Below, one piece after another: positions 1 to 8,022 of a stretch of DNA of 34,991 nt. How positions within the stretch are numbered: position 1 is the first letter of the stretch; every line of letters begins with the position of its first letter. A model generated the notes under the pieces. That model made no database searches and was not told where the DNA came from. It worked only from the letters and a program-made list of their open reading frames with translations. Made by a program: the position numbers and the translations under genes. The DNA comes from Clostridiaceae bacterium (GTDB lineage: Bacteria > Bacillota > Clostridia > Oscillospirales > Butyricicoccaceae). The stretch covers positions 1 to 34,991 of the forward strand of contig JAEDEU010000006.1 of the NCBI GenBank assembly GCA_016293155.1, read 5' to 3'.

Positions 1-846
1 CAGGGCGGCGCAGCGCTGGCAGTAGCGCTCAAGACCCGCGATCAGAAGCTCAAGTCCATGGCGCTTCCGTCTTCGCTCTCCGCATTCATGGGCATCACCG
101 AGCCGGCAATCTTTGGTGTAAACCTCCGTTTCTTCCGTCCGTTCGTCTGTGCCTGCATCGGCGGCGGCGCGGGCGCAATGTTCGCCTCCATCACCGGTCT
201 GGGTGCAACCGGTACCGGCGTTACCGGCATCTTCGGCATCCTGCTGTGCCTGAATGCTCCGGTCAAGTACATCCTGATGTTCGCAATTTCGCTGGGCGTT
301 GCCTTTGCACTGACCTGGATGTTCGGCTACAAGGATCCGGAAAATACTGCTGCGGCAGAGGCACCGGCAGCAGCTCCGGTACAGGCAAAGGAAATTCCGG
401 CAGGTATGGTTGCCGCTCCGATTACCGGTGAGGCAGTCACTCTGGCGGAAACCGGTGATGAGACCTTCGCAGCAGAGGTGCTGGGCAAGGGTGTTGCAAT
501 CCGTCCGGCTGTCGGAATGGTTGTCGCTCCGTTCGACGGCACGATTGATACCGTGATGGGTCATGCAGTCGGTCTGACCAGCAAAGACGGCATGGAGGTT
601 CTGATTCATGTCGGCATCGACACCGTTCAGCTGAACGGCAAGCATTATACTCCGTATGTCGCAGAGGGCGACACCGTCAAGGCGGGCGACAAGCTGCTGG
701 GCTTTGACATTCAGGCCATCGAAAAGGAAGGCTATCGGACGATTACTCCGGTCATTCTGACCAATTCGGATGACTATTCCGATATCGCAATGGAAATCGG
801 TCACAGCGTACAGGCGCTGGACACGCTGATGAAGGTGACGAAGTAA
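1..846 (+). CDS. scrA: Sucrose-type PTS permease, C-terminal part of IIC plus IIA domain (5' truncated)
   Basis: The frame is open from base 1, so this is the last 281 residues of a longer protein; the IIB domain and most of IIC lie outside the window. The visible part starts with the end of a membrane IIC domain, including the SAFMGITEPAIFGVN-type segment typical of glucose/sucrose-family permeases and hydrophobic helices to about residue 110. An Ala/Pro-rich linker follows, then a IIA(Glc)-like domain. The phosphorylated histidine is expected at residue 203 of the fragment, in the motif IHVGIDTV. The protein would import and phosphorylate a sugar at the cell membrane. Sucrose is inferred from the sucrose-6-phosphate hydrolase gene beginning 3 bases downstream and the fructokinase after it. 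A related beta-glucoside or trehalose permease cannot be excluded from the fragment alone. Confidence 0.88.
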   Translation, partial: QGGAALAVALKTRDQKLKSMALPSSLSAFMGITEPAIFGVNLRFFRPFVCACIGGGAGAMFASITGLGATGTGVTGIFGILLCLNAPVKYILMFAISLGVAFALTWMFGYKDPENTAAAEAPAAAPVQAKEIPAGMVAAPITGEAVTLAETGDETFAAEVLGKGVAIRPAVGMVVAPFDGTIDTVMGHAVGLTSKDGMEVLIHVGIDTVQLNGKHYTPYVAEGDTVKAGDKLLGFDIQAIEKEGYRTITPVILTNSDDYSDIAMEIGHSVQALDTLMKVTK

Positions 847-849
847 ACC

Positions 850-2286
850 ATGAATAATGCACTGTTTCGTGATTTAAAGCGGCTGACCGCTATGGTCGAG
901 CCGGCGGAATGGATGCATTCGGACGGCTGGCGGCTGGGATATCATCTCATGCCGCCCATCGGCTGGCTGAATGATCCGAACGGCCTTTGCCAGTTCCGCG
1001 GAGAATATCATGTATTTTATCAGTATGCGCCGTTTGATCCGCACGGCGGCGTCAAGTTCTGGGGACATTACAAGAGCGCGGACATGATCCGCTGGACACA
1101 GTGCCCGGTTATGCTGTACTCGGATAATACCTGGGATATCCATGGCGTTTATTCCGGCTCCTGTCTGGTGGATGAGGATAAGATGTACCTGTATTACACC
1201 GGCAATGTTAAGCATCCGGGTGATTACGACTATATCACCACCGGACGCGGACATAATACCGCACTGGCGGTTTCCGAGGACGGTATGCAGCCGGTTTCGG
1301 ATCAGCTGCTGATGGAAAATAAGGATTATCCTGCCAATCTGACCTGCCACGTCCGTGACCCAAAGGTCTGGAAGCAGGACGGGAAATATTATATGGTACA
1401 GGGCGCGCGCACCAAGGAGGATATCGGCGAGCTGCTGGTATTCGAGTCCGAGGATAAGGTGAACTGGAACCACATCAATACAATTACCACACCGGAAAAA
1501 TTCGGCTATATGTGGGAATGCCCGGATCTGTATGAGGTGGATGGTCAGTGGATTCTGGCGTTCTCGCCGCAGGGCATTGAGCGCGACGGAATGCGCTTCC
1601 AGAATATTTATACCTGTGGTTATTTCCCGCTGTACGGAGATTTCCGCGGTGAATACACGCTGGGTGAATTTGTCGAGTCGGATTTCGGCTTTGACTACTA
1701 CGCGCCGCAGTCCTTCTTGGACGAGAACGGACGCCGCATCTGCATCGGCTGGATGGGTATGCCGGATGCGGATTATACCAATCCGACCGCAGATGCAGAG
1801 CTGGGCTGGCAGCACTGCCTGACGGTGCCGTGCGAGGTGCACTATGAAAACGGCATCCTGACCATGAACCCGGTACGGGAAATTGCTGCGCTGCGTGCGG
1901 ATGAATGCGAGATGCAGTGCAGTGGTGTCACGGCGGCGGCTGTCAATGAAATGGCGGATGTGCTGTTCGAGCCGTGTACGCAGGAGTGGGAGATGATTCT
2001 TCACGACTGCTTGAAAATTCGCTATGCAGATGGTATCCTGTCTATGACGTTCCTGAACGGCGGATACGGACGCACGGAGCGTGTAGTTCCGGTGGAGCAG
2101 CTCCGCAATCTGCGTTTACTGATTGATCGCTCGACAGTGGAGCTGTTTGCCAATGACGGAGCGGTTTGCATGCGCACGCGCTGCTACCCGGAGGGAAGCG
2201 GACGCGGGCTGGAAATCCATGGAGACGGACTGCTGACCACTTATCGGATGCAGTCCATCCAGATCATCAAGGAGGATGGCAAATGA
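850..2286 (+). CDS. scrB: Sucrose-6-phosphate hydrolase (GH32)
   Basis: A 478-residue glycoside hydrolase family 32 protein that should split intracellular sucrose-6-phosphate into glucose-6-phosphate and fructose. The three GH32 landmarks are present: WLNDPNG at residues 39-45 with the nucleophile Asp42, RDPK at about 169-172, and the acid/base Glu223 in MWECPDLY. A beta-sandwich module follows the five-bladed propeller to the end. There is no signal peptide, consistent with cytoplasmic action on a PTS product. It starts 3 bases after the permease stop, preceded by AAGGTGA, and its TGA overlaps the ATG of the fructokinase, so all three are probably translated from one mRNA. No LacI-type regulator (ScrR) is visible in the window. 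Confidence 0.93.
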   Translation: MNNALFRDLKRLTAMVEPAEWMHSDGWRLGYHLMPPIGWLNDPNGLCQFRGEYHVFYQYAPFDPHGGVKFWGHYKSADMIRWTQCPVMLYSDNTWDIHGVYSGSCLVDEDKMYLYYTGNVKHPGDYDYITTGRGHNTALAVSEDGMQPVSDQLLMENKDYPANLTCHVRDPKVWKQDGKYYMVQGARTKEDIGELLVFESEDKVNWNHINTITTPEKFGYMWECPDLYEVDGQWILAFSPQGIERDGMRFQNIYTCGYFPLYGDFRGEYTLGEFVESDFGFDYYAPQSFLDENGRRICIGWMGMPDADYTNPTADAELGWQHCLTVPCEVHYENGILTMNPVREIAALRADECEMQCSGVTAAAVNEMADVLFEPCTQEWEMILHDCLKIRYADGILSMTFLNGGYGRTERVVPVEQLRNLRLLIDRSTVELFANDGAVCMRTRCYPEGSGRGLEIHGDGLLTTYRMQSIQIIKEDGK

Positions 2287-3242
2287 AACGGATTTTGGCG
2301 ATCGGTGAGCTTCTGATTGATTTTGTTCCGCATCAGCGGGGCTGTGCTCTGCGCGAGGTTGAGAGCTTTACGCGCGTGGCCGGCGGAGCGCCGGCAAATG
2401 TTGTGACCGCAGTCAGCCGACTGGGCGGCAGCGGCGCGATGGTCTCTCAGGTCGGAAACGATGCCTTCGGAGAACATATCATTGATGTGCTCGGCAAAAA
2501 CGGGGTGGACACCTCGTATGTATTTAAGACGGATTCGGCAAACACCGGTCTGGCGTTTGTCTCGCTGGATTCTACCGGCAACCGTGAGTTCTCGTTCTTC
2601 CGCAATCCGAGTGCGGATATGCTGCTGTCTCCGGAGCAGATTGCACCGGAGATGCTGGCGGACTGCTCCGTACTGCATTTCTGCTCGGTTGATCTGGTAG
2701 ACCGTCCGGTCAAGGAGGCACACCGCAAGCTGCTGGAGATGGCGCAGGAGCGCCATGTCACGATCAGCTTTGACCCGAATGTGCGCCTGCCGCTGTGGGA
2801 TTCTCCCAAGAGCTGCCGTGATGCCATTCGTGAATTTTTGCCGTATGCGAATATCGTAAAGCTGTCGGATGACGAGCTGGAGTTCGTCACCGGCTGCCGC
2901 ACGGAGGAGGAAGCGGCGGAGCTGCTGTTCGGAATGAACTGCGAAATGCTGATCCTTACCAAGGGTCCGGACGGATCCTCTGTTTACACAAAGACCGCGC
3001 AGGCACACCGCGCTGCGCTGCCGGTCAAGGTCGTAGATACCACGGGCGCGGGCGACTCGTTTATCGGCTCGTTCCTGTTCCAGCTGGTCAGAGATAAGGT
3101 GACTCTGGACCGGATTGCGCAGCTGAGCGAGCAGAAGCTGGGCGAGTATCTGGACTTTTCCGCGCGCTATGCATCCATCACCTGCCAGCAGCAGGGCGCT
3201 GTCATGGCAACCATGGCAGAGATGGAAGCATATCATCTGTGA
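2283..3242 (+). CDS. scrK: Fructokinase (PfkB/ribokinase family)
   Basis: A 319-residue carbohydrate kinase expected to phosphorylate the fructose released by the preceding hydrolase. PfkB-family signatures are seen: GGAPANV at residues 34-40 and DTTGAGDSF at about 252-260, where the second Asp is the catalytic base and the glycines form the anion hole. The open frame extends further upstream, but the ATG at 2283 is preferred. It gives the canonical PfkB N-terminus (MKRILAIGELLIDF), overlaps the scrB stop as ATGA, and has GGAGG of scrB about 10 bases upstream. It is the last gene of the sucrose operon, followed by a strong hairpin terminator. Confidence 0.92.
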   Translation: MKRILAIGELLIDFVPHQRGCALREVESFTRVAGGAPANVVTAVSRLGGSGAMVSQVGNDAFGEHIIDVLGKNGVDTSYVFKTDSANTGLAFVSLDSTGNREFSFFRNPSADMLLSPEQIAPEMLADCSVLHFCSVDLVDRPVKEAHRKLLEMAQERHVTISFDPNVRLPLWDSPKSCRDAIREFLPYANIVKLSDDELEFVTGCRTEEEAAELLFGMNCEMLILTKGPDGSSVYTKTAQAHRAALPVKVVDTTGAGDSFIGSFLFQLVRDKVTLDRIAQLSEQKLGEYLDFSARYASITCQQQGAVMATMAEMEAYHL

Positions 3243-3290
3243 TATTATAAGTCTGTCAGTTTACACTCCAATTCGTTTTGATAGTATAAA

Positions 3291-3330
3291 AGAACCGGCG
3301 GGAACGTATGTTCCTGCCGGTTCTCTTTGT
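3291..3330. terminator. Bidirectional intrinsic terminator between scrK and doc
   Basis: A 15-bp stem (3291-3305 with 3310-3324, one G-U pair) closes a GTAT loop. On the plus strand it is followed by CTTTGT, and on the minus strand by TTTTATAC. It sits between convergent genes and can end both the sucrose operon and the toxin-antitoxin transcript. Confidence 0.85.
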
Positions 3331-3334
3331 ATGT

Positions 3335-3712
3335 TTAGGTATCGTGGTCGAGAATCCAAAGGAGAAGATCGTCATAGGTCAGACCGCCTGCGGCGATCCA
3401 GAGGATGAGATCAGAAAACTCCTTCTGGGTGTATTGCAGCTCGATTCCGTTGATGGACAGCAGTACGAGCATGGCATGAGCGCCCAGACGCTTGTTTCCG
3501 TCGAGCATCGGGTGGTTTTTAATCAGTCCGTATGCCAGACGAGCCGCCTTTTTGCGGACAGACGGATACGCCGGTGTATCGCCATAGTACTGGAACGGCG
3601 CGGCCAGAGCGGATTCCAGCAGATTCTCATCCCGCATTCCGTGCGTTCCGCCGGCGCGGTCGATCAGCTGTGCGTGCAGAGAAAGGATTTGTTCTTTGCT
3701 CAGTGTTTTCAT
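3335..3712 (-). CDS. doc: Doc-like (Fic-fold) toxin
   Basis: A 125-residue protein, almost exactly the length of phage P1 Doc. The Fic-fold signature is H67-PMLDGNKR75; the NKR ending, in place of the NGR of AMP-transferring Fic proteins, is the Doc-type variant. In P1 this fold phosphorylates EF-Tu and stops translation, so the same role is inferred. Its ATG overlaps the stop of the upstream antitoxin gene (ATGA), the usual coupling in phd-doc modules. It converges on the sucrose operon. Whether the toxin is active cannot be told from sequence, but the motif is intact. Confidence 0.88.
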   Translation of the reverse strand: MKTLSKEQILSLHAQLIDRAGGTHGMRDENLLESALAAPFQYYGDTPAYPSVRKKAARLAYGLIKNHPMLDGNKRLGAHAMLVLLSINGIELQYTQKEFSDLILWIAAGGLTYDDLLLWILDHDT

Positions 3713-3948
3713 TGGGCAAGCACCTCGTAGGCTTCTTTGTTTTGTTCCATCAGGCGGGCGGATACCTGCATGACCTCACCGTCCTCAGCCGGGATGAGGT
3801 CATCCTGTCCCAGCTCGGTGAGGATATAGCACGGAACGTTATTTTTGTAGATCACAACAGAACCGCATTCATCCACGATGCGGGTAATTTTGGCAAAATC
3901 CTGCTGCGCCTCCTCCGTTGTTACCAGATTGTTGGTGGGAAATAACAT
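3709..3948 (-). CDS. phd: Phd/YefM-like antitoxin
   Basis: A 79-residue protein directly upstream of the Doc-like toxin. The frame stays open further upstream, but the start at 3948 is preferred because GGAGTG lies 6-7 bases before this ATG and the predicted promoter lies just beyond. The N-terminal half (strand-helix-helix beginning LFPTNNLVTTEEAQQDF) resembles the DNA-binding part of Phd/YefM. The charged C-terminal helix would wrap the toxin. Family members repress their own promoter together with the toxin, and a palindrome in this promoter fits that. The Phd assignment rests mostly on gene context and size, with weak sequence signatures. Confidence 0.8.
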   Translation of the reverse strand: MLFPTNNLVTTEEAQQDFAKITRIVDECGSVVIYKNNVPCYILTELGQDDLIPAEDGEVMQVSARLMEQNKEAYEVLAQ

Positions 3949-3967
3949 TGTATCACTCCTTTTTCTT

Positions 3968-3996
3968 AGTATACTGCAAGCAGTATGTAAATTCAA
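3968..3996 (-). promoter_or_regulatory. Promoter and operator-like palindrome of the phd-doc pair
   Basis: Read on the minus strand: -35 TTGAAT (3991-3996), a 17-base spacer, and -10 TATACT (3968-3973). A perfect inverted repeat, ATACTGC-TT-GCAGTAT (3971-3986), fills the spacer and overlaps the -10. Bound antitoxin would therefore occlude RNA polymerase. The hexamers and repeat are seen; binding by Phd is inferred. Confidence 0.72.
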
Positions 3997-4006
3997 CTGA
4001 CGGATC

Positions 4007-4037
4007 AAAAAGGCGGCACAGCCGAAGCTGTGCCGCC
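4007..4037 (-). terminator. Intrinsic terminator of the AGCS symporter gene
   Basis: On the minus strand a perfect 11-bp GC-rich stem (GGCGGCACAGC with GCTGTGCCGCC) closes a TTCG tetraloop and is followed by TTTTT. It ends 11 bases before the -35 of the phd-doc promoter, insulating that promoter from the symporter transcript. Confidence 0.93.
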
Positions 4038-4051
4038 GGGATGATTTGATG

Positions 4052-5479
4052 TTACTTCGCAGCTGTATTCTTTGCTTTTACAGCTTTCTTTTCCTTGTCA
4101 TAGATTTTCTGGAACTCGATGGTATCCTTTGCCAGAACGCCGCCGAGTGCAATCAGGGAAATCAGGTTCGGAATTGCCATCAGACCGTTTGCGATATCGG
4201 AGAACGTCCACGCGATATCCAGAGTCGTGGTTGCTCCGAAGAATGCGAACAGTGCGAAAACAACGCGATAAATGTAGTTATAGATCGGCTTTTTGAGGAT
4301 GTATTCCAGTGCCTTTTCGCCGTGGTATTCCCAGCCGAGGATGGTGGAGAATGCGAACAGCATGATGCCGATGGTGACCAGCCAGCCGCCGAACGGGCCA
4401 AGCACGGTCTTGAATGCCGCAATCGTCAGGTCAGCGCCCTCGACCAGCTTGCCGGTTGCCGGATCGGTGATGCCGAGCACGCCGGAGGAGGCAATTGCCA
4501 GACCGGTCAGCGTGCACACGATGATGGTATCAATAAAGGTGCCGCACATATTGATGTAGCCCTGACGGACATGGTGGTCAGTCGTAGCAGAAGCAGCGGT
4601 GATGGCCGCGGAGCCGAGGCCGGCCTCGTTGGAAAATACGCCGCGTGCGAAGCCGTAGCGCATACCGCTCATCATGCTGGCAACAATGGTGCCGCCCACG
4701 CCGCCTGCAACCGCCTTCGGTGCAAATGCCATGCTGAAGATCTGAGCCAGACCGGAAGGTAGGTTCCGAATATTCAGGACAATGACTGCGATTGCGCAGA
4801 TGATGTAAAAGATTGCCATGCCCGGAACCAGAACGGAGGATACCTTGGACAGGGATTTGATGCCGCCGATCAGGATCAGAATGGTCAGGATGGTAATGAC
4901 CGCGCCGGTGACCCAGGTCGGAATGCCAAAGGTGGTATGTACCGAGCTTGCAATCGAGTTGGCCTGTGTCATATTGCCGATACCGAAGGAGGCGATGACA
5001 GAGAACAGTGCGAACAGGAAGCCGAGGATGTTGCCTGCGGTCTTGTTCTTGAACGAGTGCTTGATGGTGTACATCGGACCGCCAGCCATCTCGCCCAGCT
5101 CATTGGTGGTACGGTATTTGATGGCGAGTGCACACTCTGCGAACTTGGTGGAAATGCCGAACGCGGCGGAAATCCACATCCAGACCAGTGCGCCCGGACC
5201 GCCGGAGACCATTGCAGTGGCAACACCAACAATATTGCCGGTACCGATGGTTGCGGCAAGTGCAGTCATCAGCGCGGAGAACGGGGAAATATCACCTGTG
5301 CCGCGCTTGGTCTGGCGGGATTCCTTGCTGAATAGAACCTTTAAGGAATAAAACAGGTTTCTCCATGGCAGGAACTGCAGGCGGAACGTCAGGTAGATAC
5401 CGGTACCGATCAGCAATGCAAGCATGTATGGACCCCATACGATGTCGTCGATTGCCGTGAGGATTTCGGTAGGACTCAT
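4052..5479 (-). CDS. Sodium:alanine/glycine symporter (AGCS family)
   Basis: A 475-residue polytopic membrane protein with about ten hydrophobic segments. Family hallmarks include the GTGNIVGVATA segment followed by GGPGALVWMW, FAECALAIKYR, and SNEAGLGSA. AGCS proteins take up alanine or glycine with Na+ (or H+). A TTG codon three residues upstream (5488) is in frame, but GGGAG would abut it. The ATG at 5479 lies 9 bases after GGGAG and is the better start. The gene is monocistronic: a terminator follows at once and a long non-coding gap precedes it. The substrate (alanine versus glycine) cannot be decided. Confidence 0.93.
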   Translation of the reverse strand: MSPTEILTAIDDIVWGPYMLALLIGTGIYLTFRLQFLPWRNLFYSLKVLFSKESRQTKRGTGDISPFSALMTALAATIGTGNIVGVATAMVSGGPGALVWMWISAAFGISTKFAECALAIKYRTTNELGEMAGGPMYTIKHSFKNKTAGNILGFLFALFSVIASFGIGNMTQANSIASSVHTTFGIPTWVTGAVITILTILILIGGIKSLSKVSSVLVPGMAIFYIICAIAVIVLNIRNLPSGLAQIFSMAFAPKAVAGGVGGTIVASMMSGMRYGFARGVFSNEAGLGSAAITAASATTDHHVRQGYINMCGTFIDTIIVCTLTGLAIASSGVLGITDPATGKLVEGADLTIAAFKTVLGPFGGWLVTIGIMLFAFSTILGWEYHGEKALEYILKKPIYNYIYRVVFALFAFFGATTTLDIAWTFSDIANGLMAIPNLISLIALGGVLAKDTIEFQKIYDKEKKAVKAKNTAAK

Positions 5480-5558
5480 GTTTGTCAACTCCCTTTTTTA
5501 CTGCTGAATTTCTCTCAAGAATGCGAACGGAAAGTCAGCTGTTAATAATCATGAGACA

Positions 5559-5587
5559 ATAGTAGCACTATTTTTTTCGGTATGCAA
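5559..5587 (-). promoter_or_regulatory. Possible promoter of the AGCS symporter gene
   Basis: On the minus strand, TTGCAT (5582-5587), a 17-base spacer and TACTAT (5559-5564) lie about 80 bases upstream of the start codon. Both hexamers are only partial matches, so this is a tentative call. Confidence 0.35.
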
Positions 5588-6059
5588 GTATGTTTGCAGA
5601 AAAAATTCAAGATTCGTTTAAAATAGACAATATAGTGAAAAGACAATAATGCAAAAATACCAGAAAAATGGTTGGAAATAAGAATATAAAATTGGAGAAA
5701 AGGAGGAAAAGTGGAGTAAAAAATGCCGGATAAAAAGAGGAACAAAATAAGATGAAATTGCAGGAGAAGAAAAATAAGCTGCAAATTATCTTCTGAGTTT
5801 ATGATTGAAAAAGAGAATTTATGCCTTAAAAAGAGGTAAAACAGGCGGAAAAAAGCAGAGTTTGATCGGTGGAAAAGATAAAAAGAGAAAAACGCCGAAA
5901 AAAATGCGGAAAATAATCTGTTTGCAGAAAAACGCTTTTAATAAGGTGTAAATTCTTGCGTTTGTGGGATAATCAGAACATTTCGATGGATTAAAACGGG
6001 GACGTGAAGCCGAAAGACCCGGAGGAACAGGCAGAATAGGCGGAATGCGGAAGTAGGAA
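5588..6059. other. Gene-free purine-rich intergenic region
   Basis: No coding sequence is supported here. By hand count about 72% of bases 5641-5940 are purines on the plus strand, with many A-runs. TAAAAAGAG recurs at 5731, 5827 and 5879. Short open frames on the minus strand are low-complexity Phe/Leu/Ile strings that mirror this composition and lack ribosome binding sites. The region ends at the RNase P RNA promoter. Confidence 0.6.
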
Positions 6060-6087
6060 TTGACAAACGATGAAAAAACGATATAAT
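6060..6087 (+). promoter_or_regulatory. Consensus sigma-A promoter of rnpB
   Basis: TTGACA (6060-6065), a 16-base spacer and TATAAT (6082-6087) are perfect hexamers. The predicted start of transcription, about 6094-6096, coincides with the 5' strand of the RNase P RNA P1 helix. Confidence 0.93.
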
Positions 6088-6095
6088 AATACGGT

Positions 6096-6446
6096 ATGAG
6101 TAAAGTAAACAGCCGCGTAATAAGCACCGAAAGGTCTATTATGAGGAAAGTCCGGGCTGCGCAGGGCAGGATAACGGATAACGTCCGCCGGAGGCGACTC
6201 CAGGAAAAGTGCAACAGAGATATACCGCCATGCTTCGGCGTGGTAAGGGTGGAAAGGCGAGGTAAGAGCTCACCAGTCCGGCTGGTAACTGTCGGACTCT
6301 GTAAACTCTATCCGCAGCAACACCGCAGAGGGACATTGCGGATTGGCCCGATCCGTCCCGGGAAGGTGGCTTGAGGCGCACGGTAACGTGTGTCCCAGAT
6401 AGATGGCTGTTCGAATGACAGAACCCGGCTTATTCTTTGCTCATCA
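6096..6446 (+). ncRNA. rnpB: RNase P RNA, bacterial type A
   Basis: This is the catalytic RNA that removes 5' leaders from tRNA precursors, together with the RnpA protein. The conserved core is recognisable: GAGGAAAGTCCGGGCT near the 5' end (6141-6156), the AGGGTGGAAAGGCGAGGTAAGAG region in the middle, and GACAGAACCCGGCTTA near the 3' end. The ends pair into P1: TGAGTAAAG (6097-6105) with CTTTGCTCA (6435-6443), with one wobble. The length of about 350 nt is normal. The ends are set by P1 and by the flanking promoter and terminator, so each may be off by a few bases. Confidence 0.96.
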
Positions 6447-6456
6447 TTTATATGGG

Positions 6457-6481
6457 AAAAACCGCCGTGCAGGCGGTTTTT
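6457..6481 (+). terminator. Intrinsic terminator of rnpB
   Basis: AAAAACCGCC (6457-6466) pairs with GGCGGTTTTT (6472-6481) around a GTGCA loop, giving a 10-bp stem whose 3' arm is the U-run. It lies just after the P1 helix of RNase P RNA. Confidence 0.92.
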
Positions 6482-6577
6482 CTTGCGCATTTTACTTGAA
6501 TTTTCAGGTATAATAAGGTAATATGAATGGGTAAATGCAAAGCGGACAGAAGGTCCGTATGCTTGGAGGCATAATAT

Positions 6578-7960
6578 ATGACAGCATTTGAAGAATTTAC
6601 TTCTGAGATGAATGGCAAGCAGGTGACCGTTGTCGGCGCGGGTGTGAGCAATACACCTCTAATCAGCCTGCTGCTGGAAGCGGGTGCATATGTCACAGTA
6701 CACGACCAGAAGACCGCTGACGAGCTCGGCGAGCTGTATACCGGTCTCAGCGAGCTGGGCGTTGCATTCCACGTTGGAGAGGATTATCTCAAAAATCTGA
6801 CCGGTGACTATATTTTCCGCACACCGGGACTGCTTCCGACCGATCCGGCGCTGAAAAAGGCGGCGGCAAACGGCAGCATCGTCACCAGCGAGATGGAGAT
6901 GTTCTTCCGCGTCTGCCCGTGCCCGATCATTGCGATTACCGGTTCGGACGGCAAGACCACGACGACAACGCTGGTGTATGAGATCCTGAAGCACGCCGGC
7001 TATACCTGCCATCTCGGCGGTAATATCGGTCATCCGCTGCTGTCGGATGTTCCGCAGATGAGCCCGGAGCATTATGCGATTGTCGAGCTGTCCTCGTTCC
7101 AGCTGATGGAGATGAAGGGCAGACCGAATGCCGCAGTTGTTACCAACGTCACGCCGAATCATCTGGATAAGCATACAGACATGGCAGAGTATGTTGAGGC
7201 AAAAACCAATGTATTCCGCCAGCAGCTCGCAGGCGACATCCTGGTGCTCAATGCAGATGATGAAATTTCCAAGTCGTTTGAGCCGAATGAGGGCGTAGAG
7301 CTGTACCGCTTCTCCATGCGCGGACCGGTGGAACGCGGCGCCTATCTCGAGGACGGCGAGGTGTGGTTCATCGAAAACGGCGAACGCACTAAAATTATGG
7401 ATGAGGGATATATCAAGATCCCGGGCAAGCACAATGTGGCAAACTATCTTGCGGCCATCTGCCTGACCCGCGCCTATGCCTCCTTTGAGGATGTCCGTGC
7501 GGTTGCAAAGGATTTCGGCGGCGTAGAGCACCGCATTGAGCTGGTACGCGTCAAGGACGGCGTGCGCTATTATAATGATTCGATTGCATCCAGCCCGACC
7601 AGAACCATTGCGGGTCTGCGCGCATTTGAGGAAAAGGTGATTCTGATCGCCGGCGGATACGATAAGCATATCCCGTATGACGTGCTCGGACCGGAAATTG
7701 TTTCCCATGTCAAGCAGCTGCACCTGGTCGGTGCGACGGCAGACAAGATTGAGGCATCCGCCCGTGCGGCAGAGGGCTTTTCCGAGGATGCACTGGCGAT
7801 TTACCGCTATACCGACTTTGAGGAGGCAATCCGCGGCGCATCCTCCCATGCGGCGGACGGCGATATCGTCATTATGTCTCCGGCGAGCGCATCGTTTGAC
7901 CTGTTTAAGAACTTCATGGAGCGCGGTCAGCGCTTTAAGGATATTGTGCACGCACTGTAA
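6578..7960 (+). CDS. murD: UDP-N-acetylmuramoyl-L-alanine:D-glutamate ligase
   Basis: A 460-residue Mur ligase that adds D-glutamate to UDP-MurNAc-L-Ala in cytoplasmic peptidoglycan precursor synthesis. An N-terminal Rossmann-like UDP-binding domain (VTVVGAGVSN, residues 17-26) precedes the central ATPase. Its P-loop TGSDGKTTTT spans about 121-130, with Asp where many MurD proteins have Asn. ELSSFQL, NHLDKH and the C-terminal NDSIASSP and GGYDKHIPY segments identify MurD among Mur ligases. The ATG is set by GGAGG (6565-6569), 8 bases upstream. A perfect TATAAT occurs at 6509-6514, but no convincing -35 accompanies it. The gene is followed by a terminator, separating it from the ABC-F gene. 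Confidence 0.95.
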   Translation: MTAFEEFTSEMNGKQVTVVGAGVSNTPLISLLLEAGAYVTVHDQKTADELGELYTGLSELGVAFHVGEDYLKNLTGDYIFRTPGLLPTDPALKKAAANGSIVTSEMEMFFRVCPCPIIAITGSDGKTTTTTLVYEILKHAGYTCHLGGNIGHPLLSDVPQMSPEHYAIVELSSFQLMEMKGRPNAAVVTNVTPNHLDKHTDMAEYVEAKTNVFRQQLAGDILVLNADDEISKSFEPNEGVELYRFSMRGPVERGAYLEDGEVWFIENGERTKIMDEGYIKIPGKHNVANYLAAICLTRAYASFEDVRAVAKDFGGVEHRIELVRVKDGVRYYNDSIASSPTRTIAGLRAFEEKVILIAGGYDKHIPYDVLGPEIVSHVKQLHLVGATADKIEASARAAEGFSEDALAIYRYTDFEEAIRGASSHAADGDIVIMSPASASFDLFKNFMERGQRFKDIVHAL

Positions 7961-7975
7961 TGTTACGCAGCTTCG

Positions 7976-8001
7976 ACCGCCGGTTTTCTGCCGGCGGTTT
8001 T
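7976..8001 (+). terminator. Intrinsic terminator after murD
   Basis: ACCGCCGG (7976-7983) pairs perfectly with CCGGCGGT (7991-7998) around a seven-base loop and runs into TTTT. It ends only 10 bases before the ribosome binding site of the next gene, so readthrough or partial termination is possible. Confidence 0.78.
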
Positions 8002-8022
8002 CTCATGGGAAGGAGGACGCTT

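Noticed and set aside
5542-5784. Hydrophobic 80-codon frame on the minus strand in the purine-rich gap
   Set aside because: It is a low-complexity Leu/Phe/Ile string produced by the purine bias of the other strand, with no ribosome binding site.
5819-6214. 131-codon minus-strand frame running into RNase P RNA
   Set aside because: It overlaps the promoter and conserved 5' core of rnpB, and its composition follows the purine-rich region.
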